Notes: generated by a model from the letters alone, not told the origin. A DNA stretch of 64,000 nucleotides from Alisma plantago-aquatica (GCA_963693085.1 OY856413.1:743438556-743502555), one strand, 5' to 3'. Positions 22,390-35,278 are shown, counted from the first letter of the stretch. Program-made: numbers and translations.

Positions 22390-24157
22390 TATAACATCCT
22401 AAAATCTATTTAATGTATGTTTGTGTGTTAACAACTTTTCCTCACCAATTAATTCTAAATTATGGACCTCTAATATAAATAACGGAGATATTTCAAAGAT
22501 GACCAACATAATTACTCTTTCTTTACTTTTCATGATGATAATTAATTCAATTATAATAATATTCAAATAAGTCAAATCTATATATGATGCACTTCATAAC
22601 TCCTTAATGTAGTCTCATTATAATTAATAGGTATATAAACCCTAATTGGTCTAATACTGTCCAATGAACTCAATAAAGATAAACATAGTCCTAAGTGACT
22701 AAAAAGGAAAAGTTACACCTAGTGGGGATCAATCTTATGCATTTAAATGTACATAAGTGATATAAATTATATATTTTAGAAATAACTCACCCTTTTTATC
22801 ATCAAATCGGGAAAGTAACTATGTGAAAATGTTGTAGGCATTAATTTACACCTATCGTCAAATTTGAGGTCATTTTGACCTTGTTTGACCCCTTAGACCT
22901 AATTTGAAAGGACTTTATATAGTTATTGATTGGATTTAATCAAAGTATACTAATAACCTTATTAATCTATGGTTCCCATTGTTGTCATGCAGCCCCATTC
23001 GTCAAGAGTCAAACTCGGATCTGGAGGCAGCCACACGTGGCGAGACCCTCTCTCTCACTCGTTTCCTTGTGCTATAAAGACACTTCTTTGACCCCACCTC
23101 CTTCTCTCATCTGTCTCATCTCTACACAGTCCTGATCAAAACAGAATCCGATTTTTCTTTCCCATCAGTTTTGTGAATCTAGAGACCCTGACTTCCTTAG
23201 GGTTCCATGCCCTAGAGTCCTTTGTTGGCTAGAATCCATGTTCCTCCTATGTTTTGGCAGCCTCTAGATCCCATAGACGGACTGACCCTCGCGTGTATAT
23301 ATATACAAGTCACAACTGACCTCCTAAAAGGATCACAAGACACCCATAGACTAGATTCCATTGGCAGCTTGCTCTTAGACACCCCGCATGCAACCACCCT
23401 ACTCTGGATTTCGGCGTCATCAACCTCGAGCTCACCATGAGGGTTATGTCGCCTGCGAGCCCTTTTAAGATGTGAAAAACATTCTTTGAGGAAGTCTGAG
23501 TGTGTTCAAGCCTTCAGTTTGGCTGATACCAAGGTAATTCATGATACCTCTTTCCCCCCTTTCCATTAATTCCTTGAACCCCAAAGAAATCCCAGAGCAT
23601 GTGGCCATTGTTTCTTTTGCTTTTACTACTTTTGGTATCTATGGATTCCATCAAAATTGTCACGTTAGTCTTCGGTCTGGTTGGGCAGCCGTTTGGCATC
23701 CATGTGGCCCGACTTCTATCGCCGCCATGGCAGAAGAGGGTCCTGAATACTTGGGCCACCTCAAGGCCCGTCCTTTGGGTTGTTGAGTTTAGTCAAGGAC
23801 CTGGAATCTAAACATGTGACTCCCCATCAGCGAAGCAACTAAAGATCACTACTTCACAACCGATAAATTTTGAGTTTTGGGTCTTTTGTTCATCATCCTC
23901 ATGATTAGAGAGTGAAGGAAGATTCACATTGCATGTATCCCGAGTTCACCCTTGCACCTATGATTTGTTTTCTATGTGCCCTATGGGCAAAATTGTAGTT
24001 CAAGTCATGAAGGGTTGACCACCGCATGTGATGTGATCTTTGGTCCGTGGACAGATTGGCCACGTGTGATTGGGCCAACTAAACCCTACTGCGAGGTTGT
24101 GGATAATCCTACATGGCTTTCCTCTATTTCTTGATTGACTATTTTTTCAGAAAATCA

Positions 24158-26658
24158 CAATAATTAATTGGATAATAAAAAATACGTATAAAAATAGTCG
24201 TTGGAAAGTATTTTTTTGAGTATAATCCGATTTTGGTGCTTCTAAACCCTAATTCCATATTATCTGACCATGTTTACTCAAAATACCCAAATTTGGGTTT
24301 AGTATGTATTTAAGGTGATAATTAATACAAATCATGTAATTTCAGTAATATAGGAGTGACTCAGGATCAAAGAGACTAATTTAGGATCTACCTTGCTCTA
24401 GGTAAGTGGGTGGTGCCACTTTGCATAAGTAGTTTGGACGAATTTCATGTTATGTGCAGTTTAGGATTATGCTTTAAATTCCAAGACAGTGAAAATAAGA
24501 TAATGATGATGCTTCAGATTATATTATTGCATGTTGTTTGTTATATCCATAAAGTCCTATGGTTATCACGGATGCTCATTAGTTTAATGCTATGATCATG
24601 TAATGGTTAAGAAATTGGAGAAAGAATCATGTATATCATGTAATGTTAATGTCAAGATTAAGAGGGAGAGATCCAATGATGATTAAGATAATGTACTTAA
24701 GTTGTGAATTGTTCCTCTTTATGTTATTTTGTCTTTATGGCATTGATGAGAACTTTGGTGCAGCTAAGATGAGCCTTAACCGTCATGATGAGGACTTTGG
24801 TGCAATTATTGGGTGAGGACATTTTACATTGATGGCAAGATAAGAGTAATGATGTTAATGATTAAGTTAAGAGATCAAGGTGACTTATTATATGTTTCTC
24901 ACAATCAGTGGCGGCGGGAGGTGTAACGCCCGGGCCCACTGCCCTAGGCTCTAGTAGAGTTTTCGGAATGACGACTAGCCCTACAAACCACAATAATTAA
25001 TTGGATAATAAAAAAATACGTATAAAAATAGTTGTTGGAAAGTATTTTTTTGAGTATAATCCGATTTTGGTGCTTCTAAACCCTAATTCCATATTATCTG
25101 ACCATGTTTACTCAAAATACCCAAATTTGGGTTTAGTATGTATTTAAGGTGATAATTAATACAAATCATGTAATTTCAGTAATATAGGAGTGACTCAGGA
25201 TCAAAGAGACTAATTTAGGATCTACCTTGCTCTAGGTAAGTGGGTGGTGCCACTTTGCATAAGTAGTTTGGACGAATTTCATGTTATGTGCAGTTTAGGA
25301 TTATGCTTTAAATTCCAAGACAGTGAAAATAAGATAATGATGATGCTTCAGATTATATTATTGCATGTTGTTTGTTATATCCATAAAGTCCTATGGTTAT
25401 CACGGATGCTCATTAGTTTAATGCTATGATCATGTAATGGTTAAGAAATTGGAGAAAGAATCATGTATATCATGTAATGTTAATGTCAAGATTAAGAGGG
25501 AGAGATCCAATGATGATTAAGATAATGTACTTAAGTTGTGAATTGTTCCTCTTTATGTTATTTTGTCTTTATGGCATTGATGAGAACTTTGGTGCAGCTA
25601 AGATGAGCCTTAACCGTCATGATGAGGACTTTGGTGCAATTATTGGATGAGGACATTTTACATTGATGGCAAGATAAGAGCAATGATGTTAATGATTAAG
25701 TTAAGAGATCAAGGTGACTTATTATATGTTTCTCACAATCAGTGGCGGCGGGAGGTGTAACGCCCGGGCCCACTGCCCTAGGCTCTAGTAGAGTTTTCGG
25801 AATGACGACTAGCCCTACAAACCACAATAATTAATTGGATAATAAAAAAATACGTATAAAAATAGTTGTTGGAAAGTATTTTTTTGAGTATAATCCGATT
25901 TTGGTGCTTCTAAACCCTAATTCCATATTATCTGACCATGTTTACTCAAAATACCCAAATTTGGGTTTAGTATGTATTTAAGGTGATAATTAATACAAAT
26001 CATGTAATTTCAGTAATATAGGAGTGACTCAGGATCAAAGAGACTAATTTAGGATCTACCTTGCTCTAGGTAAGTGGGTGGTGCCACTTTGCATAAGTAG
26101 TTTGGACGAATTTCATGTTATGTGCAGTTTAGGATTATGCTTTAAATTCCAAGACAGTGAAAATAAGATAATGATGATGCTTCAGATTATATTATTGCAT
26201 GTTGTTTGTTATATCCATAAAGTCCTATGGTTATCACGGATGCTCATTAGTTTAATGCTATGATCATGTAATGGTTAAGAAATTGGAGAAAGAATCATGT
26301 ATATCATGTAATGTTAATGTCAAGATTAAGAGGGAGAGATCCAATGATGATTAAGATAATGTACTTAAGTTGTGAATTGTTCCTCTTTATGTTATTTTGT
26401 CTTTATGGCATTGATGAGAACTTTGGTGCAGCTAAGATGAGCCTTAACCGTCATGATGAGGACTTTGGTGCAATTATTGGATGAGGACATTTTACATTGA
26501 TGGCAAGATAAGAGCAATGATGTTAATGATTAAGTTAAGAGATCAAGGTGACTTATTATATGTTTCTCACAATCAGTGGCGGCGGGAGGTGTAACGCCCG
26601 GGCCCACTGCCCTAGGCTCTAGTAGAGTTTTCGGAATGACGACTAGCCCTACAAACCA
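24158..26658. repeat. Three tandem copies of an 834-bp unit
   Basis: The units start at 24158 (833 bp), 24991 and 25825 (834 bp each). Each carries about 750 bp of element B LTR, the first 16 bases of the hAT element, and about 68 bp of the left end of the Cassandra element (tgtaacgcccgggccc onward). The first unit differs from the others by a few bases, while copies 2 and 3 look identical over the stretches I compared. The unit ends share only about three bases, so the first duplication was probably non-homologous and the second an unequal exchange. A 61-residue open frame repeats in each copy and is not a gene. Confidence 0.95.
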
Positions 26659-26721
26659 CCACTAGCCTTAACTGCGCACTTTGTCCACACTGACGCGCAA
26701 GCCAGGATCAACTTCCCGACT

Positions 26722-26774
26722 GGTCACCCATCCTAGTACTACTCCAAGCTGAGCACGCTTAACTATGGAGTTCT
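26722..26774 (-). ncRNA. 5S rRNA-like segment in the 3' LTR of Cassandra
   Basis: The minus strand contains gttaagcgtgct, agtagtactaggatgg and gtgacc in the order and spacing of the 5S rRNA internal promoter (box A, intermediate element, box C). The 5' third of 5S rRNA is hardly recognisable. This is a transposon-borne copy, not a functional 5S gene. Confidence 0.88.
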
Positions 26775-27264
26775 TTAGTGATGGACTCCCGAAAAAGGAG
26801 GTGCACCTTGGTGATATGGGTAGTCCAATCATTCCTTATAAGATCTTTTTATCCGAGGCCTCAAATCCTGGGATGTTACAATCTCCCCCACTTAGACTCT
26901 TGACGTCCTCGTCAAGGCTCAACTATAAGGCCTCATAATCTCTTCTCCATTTCAGTACAGACCCACAATGGCCCATGGACACCCAGCTCCCGATCACGGA
27001 ATACCAGCGCAAGGGTGGCTACGTCAACCATGGACAGCCCTTTCCTACATGCCTGGACCGCACGGCTCAAGACTGGCATGCCATGCCCATGTGGGCCCCA
27101 CCTACTGGAGGGGAATTGGCTCTGATACCATTTTTAAGGCCCGGGCCCACTGCCCTAGGCTCTAGTAGAGTTTCCGGAATGACAACTGGCCCCACAAACC
27201 ACCACTAGCCTTAACTGCGCACTTTGTCCACACTGACGCGCAAGCCAGGATCAACTTCCCGACT

Positions 27265-27316
27265 GGTCACCCATCCTAGTACTACTCCAAGCTGAGCACG
27301 CTTAACTATGGAGTTC
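27265..27316 (-). ncRNA. 5S rRNA-like segment in the 5' LTR of Cassandra
   Basis: This is the same segment as in the other LTR, with the boxes unchanged. In Cassandra elements RNA polymerase III can transcribe from here; that is family knowledge. Confidence 0.88.
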
Positions 27317-29963
27317 TTTAGTGATGGGCTCCCGGAAAAGGAGGTGCACCTTGGTGATATGGGTAGTCCAATCATTCCTTATAAGATCTTTTTATCCGAG
27401 GCCTCAAATCCTGGGATGTTACAGGAGGGGGGCAAGCTGGGGCACGTGCCCCCCTCTAATTTTGATTTTTTTAACATATATACATATTATGTGTATTTAT
27501 ATGGTATCAAAGTTAATATTTATTTTTATGTGTTATCTCCTTCACACACTAATTAACCTAATTTCGAAATATATAAACTCTCTTCTATAAATAATGTCAT
27601 TAATAATACTATTTTTAGTAAAGAATCATAATTAAAAATACATCAAAATAGGATAATTTCATAAAAATCAGTGATGTTTCTTTACTTTACAAATATATCT
27701 CGATGTTCCATACTAAACAAATTGTTCTTTATTAAATATATTAACAAATGTATCAAAAATGCATACATAAATGTCAACTTATTAACTATTATTTTACACT
27801 TATTTGTATAATGATAATATAAAAAATAAATACCTATAATTAATAGTATACTTTATTAAATGCCAAATATATTTATATCATATCTAAATATTTAAATATA
27901 TAACAAACATAGCAAGTATATAGTTGTATGGATAATGATGAAACAAAAATAGATATTTGTTATCAATTATATACTTTATAAAATATCAAATAATTTAAAT
28001 AATATATAAACATTTAAGTGTGTAACAAATACAGAAAGTACATAGGTAATGAGGTGAAAGAAAATTGATATCTATGTGCATAGGTAATAGGGAGAAAGAA
28101 AATCGATATCCATAATTAATGGTATAATCCATGAGATATCAAATATTGTTATAATTAAATGTATAACAAACGTAGCAAGTAAATTAGTTCTATGTGTGTA
28201 TCTTTTACTCGTGCAAATGGTGTATGCTGGTTATTTTCTATTATAGGTGTAATGCATGCTAGTAAAGATAAAGTCAAATAAAATATGATAACTTCTAAGT
28301 AGTACATGGTGTCACGATAAATTTGTTAATAATGTTTAACAAAATAAGTGTATTGTTTTGGATTTCTATACATAAATAATTATTTGTTAAAATAATGTAA
28401 TATCATGTGTCATTATGAAAGAACCCTTAAAATTATACTTCTATTCACAAGTTATGCAAATATTATTTCTCTAAACTAGAAATATGATTTCATCTTAATG
28501 TCAAGGATAATGAATTTGATATTTTCTTAGTTTCCAATACAACATAGAACTAATTGTCTTTAGAACTTAGTGAACAATAAGTTATCATAAAATCTATTAC
28601 TTTATTAGGTAAAAATTATGAATAAGTTTAACAACATCATAAGTATCTTTATTTAACTTTAAACTACTAGAGTATCGGATTTCTTGATTTATATATAATA
28701 ATCATAATTGCCACATGGTACTACTTATATATTCATTTATTAACTTTATATTACTTTCTAGTTACTTGCTTGTCAAACTCATCATGTAGGAAATTATCTG
28801 TGTGATCTTAAAAACTAAATAATAATATATCCAACAATCAAAATTGAACATTAAATTTATGTGGTTTTTCCAATATGAAGAATTAATATAAAGGAATAGT
28901 TGGTCTTATTCAAAGAAATTAAATCTTTTCAATGCCAATGTCATCATTTCAAACTCTTCTTACATATAAAAATATCCTAAATATATGTAAAATGTTATAA
29001 TATACATAGTATTATGCAATAATACATATACACAGAAGGTTATTTTGGTCGGATCTATATTAAATACTCCACAAAGTGATGAGCTACATCTCCAACCTAA
29101 TTTTTTATTTATGTAAGACTCATCTATTTTTCTCACTAGATCCAAGTAAATAGGTCCATATCATGTCTTTGAGACATGTTCACACTCCATTTGTCTCGTG
29201 GTGATTATTTAAATTCTATTTACATCTGATTTAAAACAAAAATAATATCGATCTCATATAAATACATAACGTTATTTTTACAAGTGCCCCCTTCATCAGG
29301 GGGCTGGCTCCGCCACTGCTAGCAATGATGAATCTTTGTGGTCGTTATGGGATTCCTAGCAATGATGGGCTTTTTGAGCATGATGTGCCCCATGCGGGAA
29401 GTGATGGAGAGAATGCATATAGTAATGTTTATTAGTTCATTAATGTAATGAAAGCTAATGTGTAACGATAATTCTTAGTCTTAAGCCATGTCAAGTTTAT
29501 TTCAGTTCAAGTATATATATGCTTATTTTCAGTTCTTATAAAATACATAGTGCCACTTACTTATGTTGTTGTTTTGTTTTGGATGGACACAGGGTAAAAT
29601 GTCCCTAGATCAAGGAGCAAGAGGGAATTGAAGCAAGCCCTTCAGAGTAGCTGACATCAAGGAGACTTTATCTTCGTGGGGTGCCATCTACCACTCAGTA
29701 GATTATTTAGTCTAGTTTATCATTCCATGTTTTAGATTTGCTTAGTCTACATGTATTAGCTTGAGATTAATATGAGACAATTTATGTTTTTCCTTTCAAG
29801 ATAAAATGTATGAGTCTATTTTCCAATTAATGCATGGTCTTTCATTTATCTTATAGCTATTGAATATCATGTTTTGTAATGTTCCTCCAAGACAAGTGAC
29901 CTACGTTATGGACAACATATGGCTTGCTTTTGCTATCGTGTATGTACTTGGAGGGGCGTTACA

Positions 29964-30747
29964 ATATGGTATTAGAGCAAATAAGTAGATGGACCCTGAG
30001 CTAAAGATTCACATGTTCTAACCCTAGGTGTAGAAGAAGTAAGTGAAAGATAATAGAAACCAAAGTAAAGGTATAGACATGAGACATAAGTTTAGATAGA
30101 GTTAGGGCTATGTGCTTAGATGGTTTTGGACTTTTATGTTATCTCTATAATTGTATATCACATGCTCTCTCTCTTTCTTGCATCTTTGTGGTATGGGACA
30201 CAAACATGGGATTTTGTAGAGAGAATGTTATATGCATAAGCATGCTTGTCTTGTCCTTTCAAGTGCATGTGGTATGGGACATGTGCATAAGGAAGGTACT
30301 AATGTAAGTGTGATAAATCATGTCATCTTTGAATATATGAGAGACCGACATGTATCCAAAGGCGACAAAAAAATAATAATTGTCATTAAAATTTGAGAAA
30401 GATAGACTCCTAAACCTAATCAGATACATAGTAATATCAAGCATGTATACGAAGGGTGGATAATTTGACATAGATAAGTTACATCCAGGGTAGAACCCCT
30501 AAAGGAGAGGTAGAAATGACATTCTTTTATATCAATGTTGGTAAGATAGATTCAATAGTAGTATACCCACATCTTGAATTTAATAATGAGGTTTAGATAG
30601 TGTTTAACCATGAGAAGGACATATCCTAACTATGACAACGAGACTTTAAGATGATGTTAGAGATTAGGATACACAGAATAAGTAAAACCCTAAGGTGGGT
30701 AGTATATAGAAATTTTGAGGACAATATTTATTTAAGGTGGATAGAAT
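29964..30747 (+). other. Internal domain of element B, 784 bp, non-coding
   Basis: After the primer-binding site there is no gag, protease, reverse transcriptase or integrase similarity in any frame. The longest open frames (65-70 residues at 30110-30307 and 30471-30259) show no domain. A weak purine run (aaggtggatagaa) precedes the 3' LTR and could be the polypurine tract. Confidence 0.75.
29967..29978 (+). promoter_or_regulatory. Primer-binding site of element B
   Basis: TGGTATTAGAGC lies three bases after the LTR end TTACA. It differs by one base from the usual site for initiator Met-tRNA. Confidence 0.85.
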
Positions 30748-33700
30748 TACAACATCCTAAAATATATTTAAAGTAAGTCAGGGTGTTAACAACTTTTCCT
30801 CACCAATTAATTATAAATTATGGACCCTAATACAAATAACCCAGATATTTCAAAGATGACCAACATAATTACTCTTTCTTTACTTTTTATTATGATAGTT
30901 AATTCATTTATAATAATATTCAAATAAGTCAAATCTATATATGATGTACTTCATCTCTCCTTAATGTAGTCTCACTATAATTAATAGGCATATAAAGCTA
31001 ATTGGTCTAATAACGTCCAATGGACTCAATAAAGAAAAACACAATCCTAAGTGACCAAAAAGGAAAAGTTACACCTAGTGAAGATCAATCATATGCATTT
31101 AAATGTACATAAGTGATAGAAATTATATATTTTAGAACTAACTCACACTTTTTATCAACAAATTGGGAAAGTAAGTATGTGAAAATGTTCTAAACATTAA
31201 TTTACACATATGGTTAAAATTTGAGGTCATTTTGACCTTGTTTTACCCCTTAGACCTAATTTGAAAGGGCTTCATATAGTTATTAATTAGATTTAATCAA
31301 AATACCCTAATAACCTTATTAATATATGGTTTTCGTTGTTGTCACACGACCCTACCCGTCAAGAGTCAGACTCAGATATGGAGGCAGTCGTACGTGGTGA
31401 GACCCTCTCTCTCGCCCATTTCCATGTGCTATCATGATGCTTCTTTGGCCCCGCCATTGTGCTCACACATGTCTCCTCTCTACACAGTCCTAATCAAAAT
31501 AGAATATTTTCTTTCCTCGTGGTTTTGTGAATCCAGAGACCCTGAATTCCTTAGGGTTCCATGCCCTGAGTCCTTTGTTGGCTAGAATCCATGTTCCTCC
31601 TCTATTTTGGCAACTGCTAGATCCTATAGTTGGGTTGACCCTCGCGCGTATATATATACAAGTCGCAGCCGACCTCCAAAAAGGATCATAGGACACCCAT
31701 AGAACAAATTCCATCGTCAGCTTGCCCTCAGATGCCCCACACACAACCACCCTACTCTGGATTTCGGTGTCTTCAACCTCGAGCTTGCCATTAGGGTTCT
31801 GGCATCTGCGAGCCCTTCCAATATGTGAAAAACATTCGTTGAGGCATTCTGAGTGTGTTCGAGCCTTCAGTTTGGATGATACCAAGGTAATTCATGATAC
31901 CTCTTCCCCCCCCCCCCCTTTTCATCAGTTCCTTGAACCCCAAAGAAATCCCAGAGCATGTGGCCATTATTTCTTTCACTTTTGCTGCTTTTGGTATCTT
32001 TAGATTCCATTGAAATTGCCTTGTTAGTCTTCAATTTGGTTGGGCAGTCGTACTAGCATCCATGTGGCATGGATCCTATCACCACCATGGCAGAAGAGGG
32101 TCCTGAATACTTGGGCCACCTCAAGGCCTATCCTTTGGGTCGTTGAGTTCGGTCAAGGACTTGGAATCTAAAGGTGTGACTCCCCATCAGCAAAGCAACT
32201 AAAGATAACTAGTTCACAATTGGAAAATTTCAAGTTTTGGGTCTTCTATTTGTCATCCTCATAATCAGAGAGCAAAGGAAGATTCACATCGCTTGTATCC
32301 TAAGTTCACCCTCACACTTATGATTTGTTTGCTACGTGCCCCATGGGAAAAAATGTAATTCGACTCATGAAGGGTTGACCATCGCGTGTGATCCAATTTT
32401 TGGTCCCTGGCCAGATTGTCCGTGTGTGATTGGGCCAACTAAGCTCCACTACGAGGTTTTGGATAATCCTACGTGGTTTTTCTCTATTTCCTGATTGACT
32501 AATTATTTAGAAAATCACAGTAATTGATTGGATGGTAAAAAAATATGTATAAATAGTCGTTGGAAAGGATTTTTTTAGTAGAATATGATTTCAGTATTTC
32601 CAAACCCTAATTCCATTGTATCTGACCATGTTTACTTAAAAGACCCAAATTAGGGTCTAGGATGTATTTAAGGTGATAATTAATACAAACCATGTAATTT
32701 CAGGAGCATGGGAGTGACTCAAGATTAGAGAGACTAATTTAGGATCTACCTTGGTCCAAGTAAGTGGGTCATGTCGCAATGCATAAGTACTTTGGATGAA
32801 TTTCATGTTATGTGCAATTTAGGACCATGCTTTAAACTCCAAGACAATGAAAATAAGATAATGATGATGCTTCAGATTATATTATTGCATGCTGTTTGTT
32901 ATATCCATAAAGTCCTATGGTTACCACTGATGCTCATTAGTTTAATGCTATGCTCATGTGATGGTTAAGAAATTGAAGAAAGAACCATGTAATGTTAATG
33001 TCAAGATTAAGAGGGAGAGATCATGATGGTTAATATAATGTACTTAAGTTTTGAATTGTTCCTCTTTATGTTATTTTGTCTTTATGGCATTGATGAGCAC
33101 TTTGGTGCAACTAAGATGAGACTTGACCGGCCTGATGAACACTCTGGAGCAATTATTGGATGAGGACAATTTACATTGATGGCAAGATAAGAACAACAAT
33201 GTTAATGAATAAGTTAAGAGAATTAACTAACTTATTATATGTTTCTCGCAATGATGGACCTTTCTGGTCGTTATGGGCTTCCTAGTAATGATGGGCTTTT
33301 TGAGCATGATGTGCCCCAAGTGGGCAGTGATGGAGAGAATGCATATAGTAATGTTTCTTAATTCCTTGATGTAATGAAAGCTAATGTGTAATGATAATTC
33401 TTAATGTTAAGCAATGTCAATTTTATTTCAATTCAAGTATATATATGCTTATTTTTAGTTCTTATAAAATGCATAATGTGCTTACTTACGTTGTTGCTTT
33501 GTTGAGCATGGTCATGGGATGCAATGTCCCTAGATCAAGGAGAAAGAGGGAATTGAAGCAAGCCCTTCAAAGTAGCTGACATCAAGGAGACTTTAACTTG
33601 GTGGGGTACCATCTACCACTCAGTAGATTCTTTAGTCTAGTTTATCATTCCATGTTTTAGATTTGCTTAGTCTACATGTATTAGGCTTGAGATTAAGATG

Positions 33701-33889
33701 CGATATTTTATGTTTTTCCTTTCAAGAACAATGTAAGAATCTGTTTTTCTAATTAATGCATGGTATTTCATTTATCTTATTGCTATTGAATATCATGTTT
33801 TGTAATGCTCCTCCAAGCCAAGTGACCCATGTTATGGATAACATATGGTTTTCTTTCGCTGTAATGTATGTACTTGGAGGGGATTTATA
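30748..33889 (+). repeat. 3' LTR of element B, 3142 bp
   Basis: This LTR is uninterrupted and serves as the reference for the inserted 5' copy. It contains a run of ten or more C at about 31907-31918, the unoccupied hAT target ctcgcaat at 33245, and a single copy of the region that is tripled in the 5' LTR. Confidence 0.88.
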
Positions 33890-33894
33890 GTATG

Positions 33895-35170
33895 CGATGT
33901 GAAAGTGACCAAGTTTCCTTGACATCTTGACCCCAAGTGTTTTGAGAATGACTACAATCAGGTATCGGTGATGAGGATGTGGTATGATGTGATAGAACTC
34001 AAATGTGATTGTACCTCAGTGATTGGGTTATATACCCTGGTTTCTAGTGCCATGACCTATACCAAGGTGGGCTAGGTGTTTTACAGGACCATAGCTTTGA
34101 CTATGAGTTGTTGTCTAGAGGACCATAGCTTTGACTATGAGTTGTTGTCTCTATAGGACTATATATTTGACTATAAGTTGTTGTATTTTACAATTTGACT
34201 ATATGTCACTACGGTGCAGACTCGAACTGACTGAGTAGTACAAGATGAGTTCATGGATTTTGGCTCTTCCATTGATCTTCTATGGTACTGATTTCAACTT
34301 TGCAGTGGCTGGTTAGATTTGGGTGGCACAACTCAAATCCTCAGGGAAATAATAAAAGACGTAATACAACCGTGTAGTGTATCTTCTTAGGGTCAAATAC
34401 GCTTCACATTGGATTACCCCTTGCCTTATCTTTGTACTAATTACTTGAATTATAATGCGGTAAGAGAAATCAATTGTTATACATGTTCTTCATATTCCTT
34501 TAAAAAAGTTTAAATTGTTCTACTGCTAATGGTAACTGCCTAATTTGCTTAATCTGTATTATCAGTTTAATACATATCATTTAGCCGAATCTGCTCAACT
34601 TGATAATAATATTATTATCTATCTGCTTTAGGTCTACCTGTGCTTATAATAGATGTTGGTGGAGAATTATATCTCTTATTGGGACGTTTGGTCTCACCCA
34701 TGGGTTTCTACATCTTTTAGGTAGTCGTGCATAATGAGGTAGAGATCGTGAAGTTGTGGCTGGAGCAATAGTTGTTTAAAGTCTGGATGTGCTGCTAGTG
34801 TTTTGTACTAGAGTCCTATGTGTCGTTGATGTACTCTCAGGTTCTTTGGGGTGTTTTGTAGATGTTGTATATTGAGATGATGTTTTTGGTTGTATGCCTT
34901 GTTGTACATATATGGCATGTCGTTGTGACATGTTACATATGTTGCAGGTTGTGGCCAATGAGCCAGTGAACAATACCATGTAATAATCTTTTGGCATGTT
35001 ATATATATATACATGTGTCTTTTGTGGACTCATATGTGATAAGTTCCAACTTTTGTGCCTATGTGGAATCAATTTTAATTTCCTATGTTTTCTGGTAACC
35101 TGGTTGATTAGTATTAGTTTCACACTTTATTTTTTAGTAATGTCACTTTTGTGTGGCAATGGGCGTCACA
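33895..35170 (+). repeat. 5' LTR of element E, right piece
   Basis: It resumes after the GTATG duplication and aligns with about 40850-41827 and 44946-45248. It contains near-repeated phrases (accatagctttgactatgagttgttgtct) at about 34085-34160 and ends GGGCGTCACA. Confidence 0.8.
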
Positions 35171-35178
35171 GTTAAGGT

Positions 35179-35190
35179 TGGTATCATAGC
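35179..35190 (+). promoter_or_regulatory. Primer-binding site of element E
   Basis: TGGTATCATAGC follows the LTR end after eight bases and matches the initiator Met-tRNA site except near the end. Confidence 0.85.
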
Positions 35191-35278
35191 TCTAAGTTTG
35201 TTGAGTCTACAAGGACATAGGACTAGGGTTGTGTCTATTCTAGTATCCTCCAGTATGTCTTATGGTAACTTCTGCTAA

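Larger units (their letters stand above)
26590..27423 (-). mobile_element. Complete Cassandra TRIM retrotransposon, 834 bp
   Basis: Read on the minus strand, two 291-bp LTRs (27423-27133 and 26880-26590) start TGTAACATCCCAGG. They flank a 252-bp centre. The primer-binding site TGGTATCAGAGCC is at 27130-27118, next to the first LTR. A polypurine tract (aagtgggggagat, 26893-26881) precedes the second. The duplication GGAGG flanks it on both sides (26585-26589 and 27424-27428). Both LTRs hold a 5S rRNA-derived segment with the internal pol III control region. There is no coding capacity, as expected for the family. Confidence 0.95.
26574..29318. mobile_element. Non-autonomous hAT element with a Cassandra insertion
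   Basis: The left end is CAGTGGCGG and the right end is GGCTCCGCCACTG, giving a 9-bp perfect terminal repeat with longer imperfect pairing. The flanks are 8-bp duplications with two differences (ctcacaat at 26566, ctagcaat at 29319). The paralogous LTR has an unoccupied site ctcgcaat at 33245, which confirms the insertion. Without the Cassandra element and its duplication it is about 1.9 kb, very AT-rich and without a recognisable transposase. Such CAGTGGCGGAGCC ends belong to a common plant hAT group. Confidence 0.87.
22390..29963 (+). repeat. 5' LTR of element B with internal insertions
   Basis: It aligns with 30748-33889 along its whole length, roughly nine bases in ten by eye. It has been enlarged from about 3.15 kb to 7.57 kb by two extra copies of an 834-bp unit and by a hAT element containing a Cassandra element. 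It contains a pyrimidine-rich zone near 23050 and a block with gtgtatatatatac at about 23294. Confidence 0.85.
22390..33889 (+). mobile_element. Element B: non-autonomous giant-LTR retrotransposon (LARD-like)
   Basis: It is bounded by a 5-bp duplication GTATG (22385-22389 and 33890-33894). The LTRs start TATAACATCC (22390) and TACAACATCC (30748), both decayed from TGTAACATCC. They end GCGTTACA (29963) and TTTATA (33889). Without later insertions the 5' LTR is about 3153 bp and the 3' LTR is 3142 bp. The internal part is only 784 bp and non-coding, with a Met-tRNA primer-binding site. Element E's other LTR shows the empty site at 40850. This is the structure of a large retrotransposon derivative that depends on proteins from other elements. 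Confidence 0.87.

Noticed and set aside
24410..26263. A 61-residue open frame repeated three times
   Set aside because: It is identical because the DNA is tandemly duplicated. The matching region of the 3' LTR has a changed frame, so there is no sign of coding.
24158..26658. CRISPR-like or satellite array
   Set aside because: Units are 834 bp, only three, and consist of known transposon pieces. There are no short repeats with unique spacers.
26590..27423. Functional 5S rRNA genes
   Set aside because: Only the internal control region is well kept and it sits in LTRs with TG/CA ends, primer site and target duplication.
24158..27423. Common length of 834 bp for the tandem unit and the Cassandra element
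   Set aside because: The unit contains only 68 bp of Cassandra, so the equal lengths appear to be coincidence.
31903..31918. Poly-C run as a regulatory element
   Set aside because: It lies in the 3' LTR of element B, is shorter and mixed with T in the other LTR, and is probably slippage.
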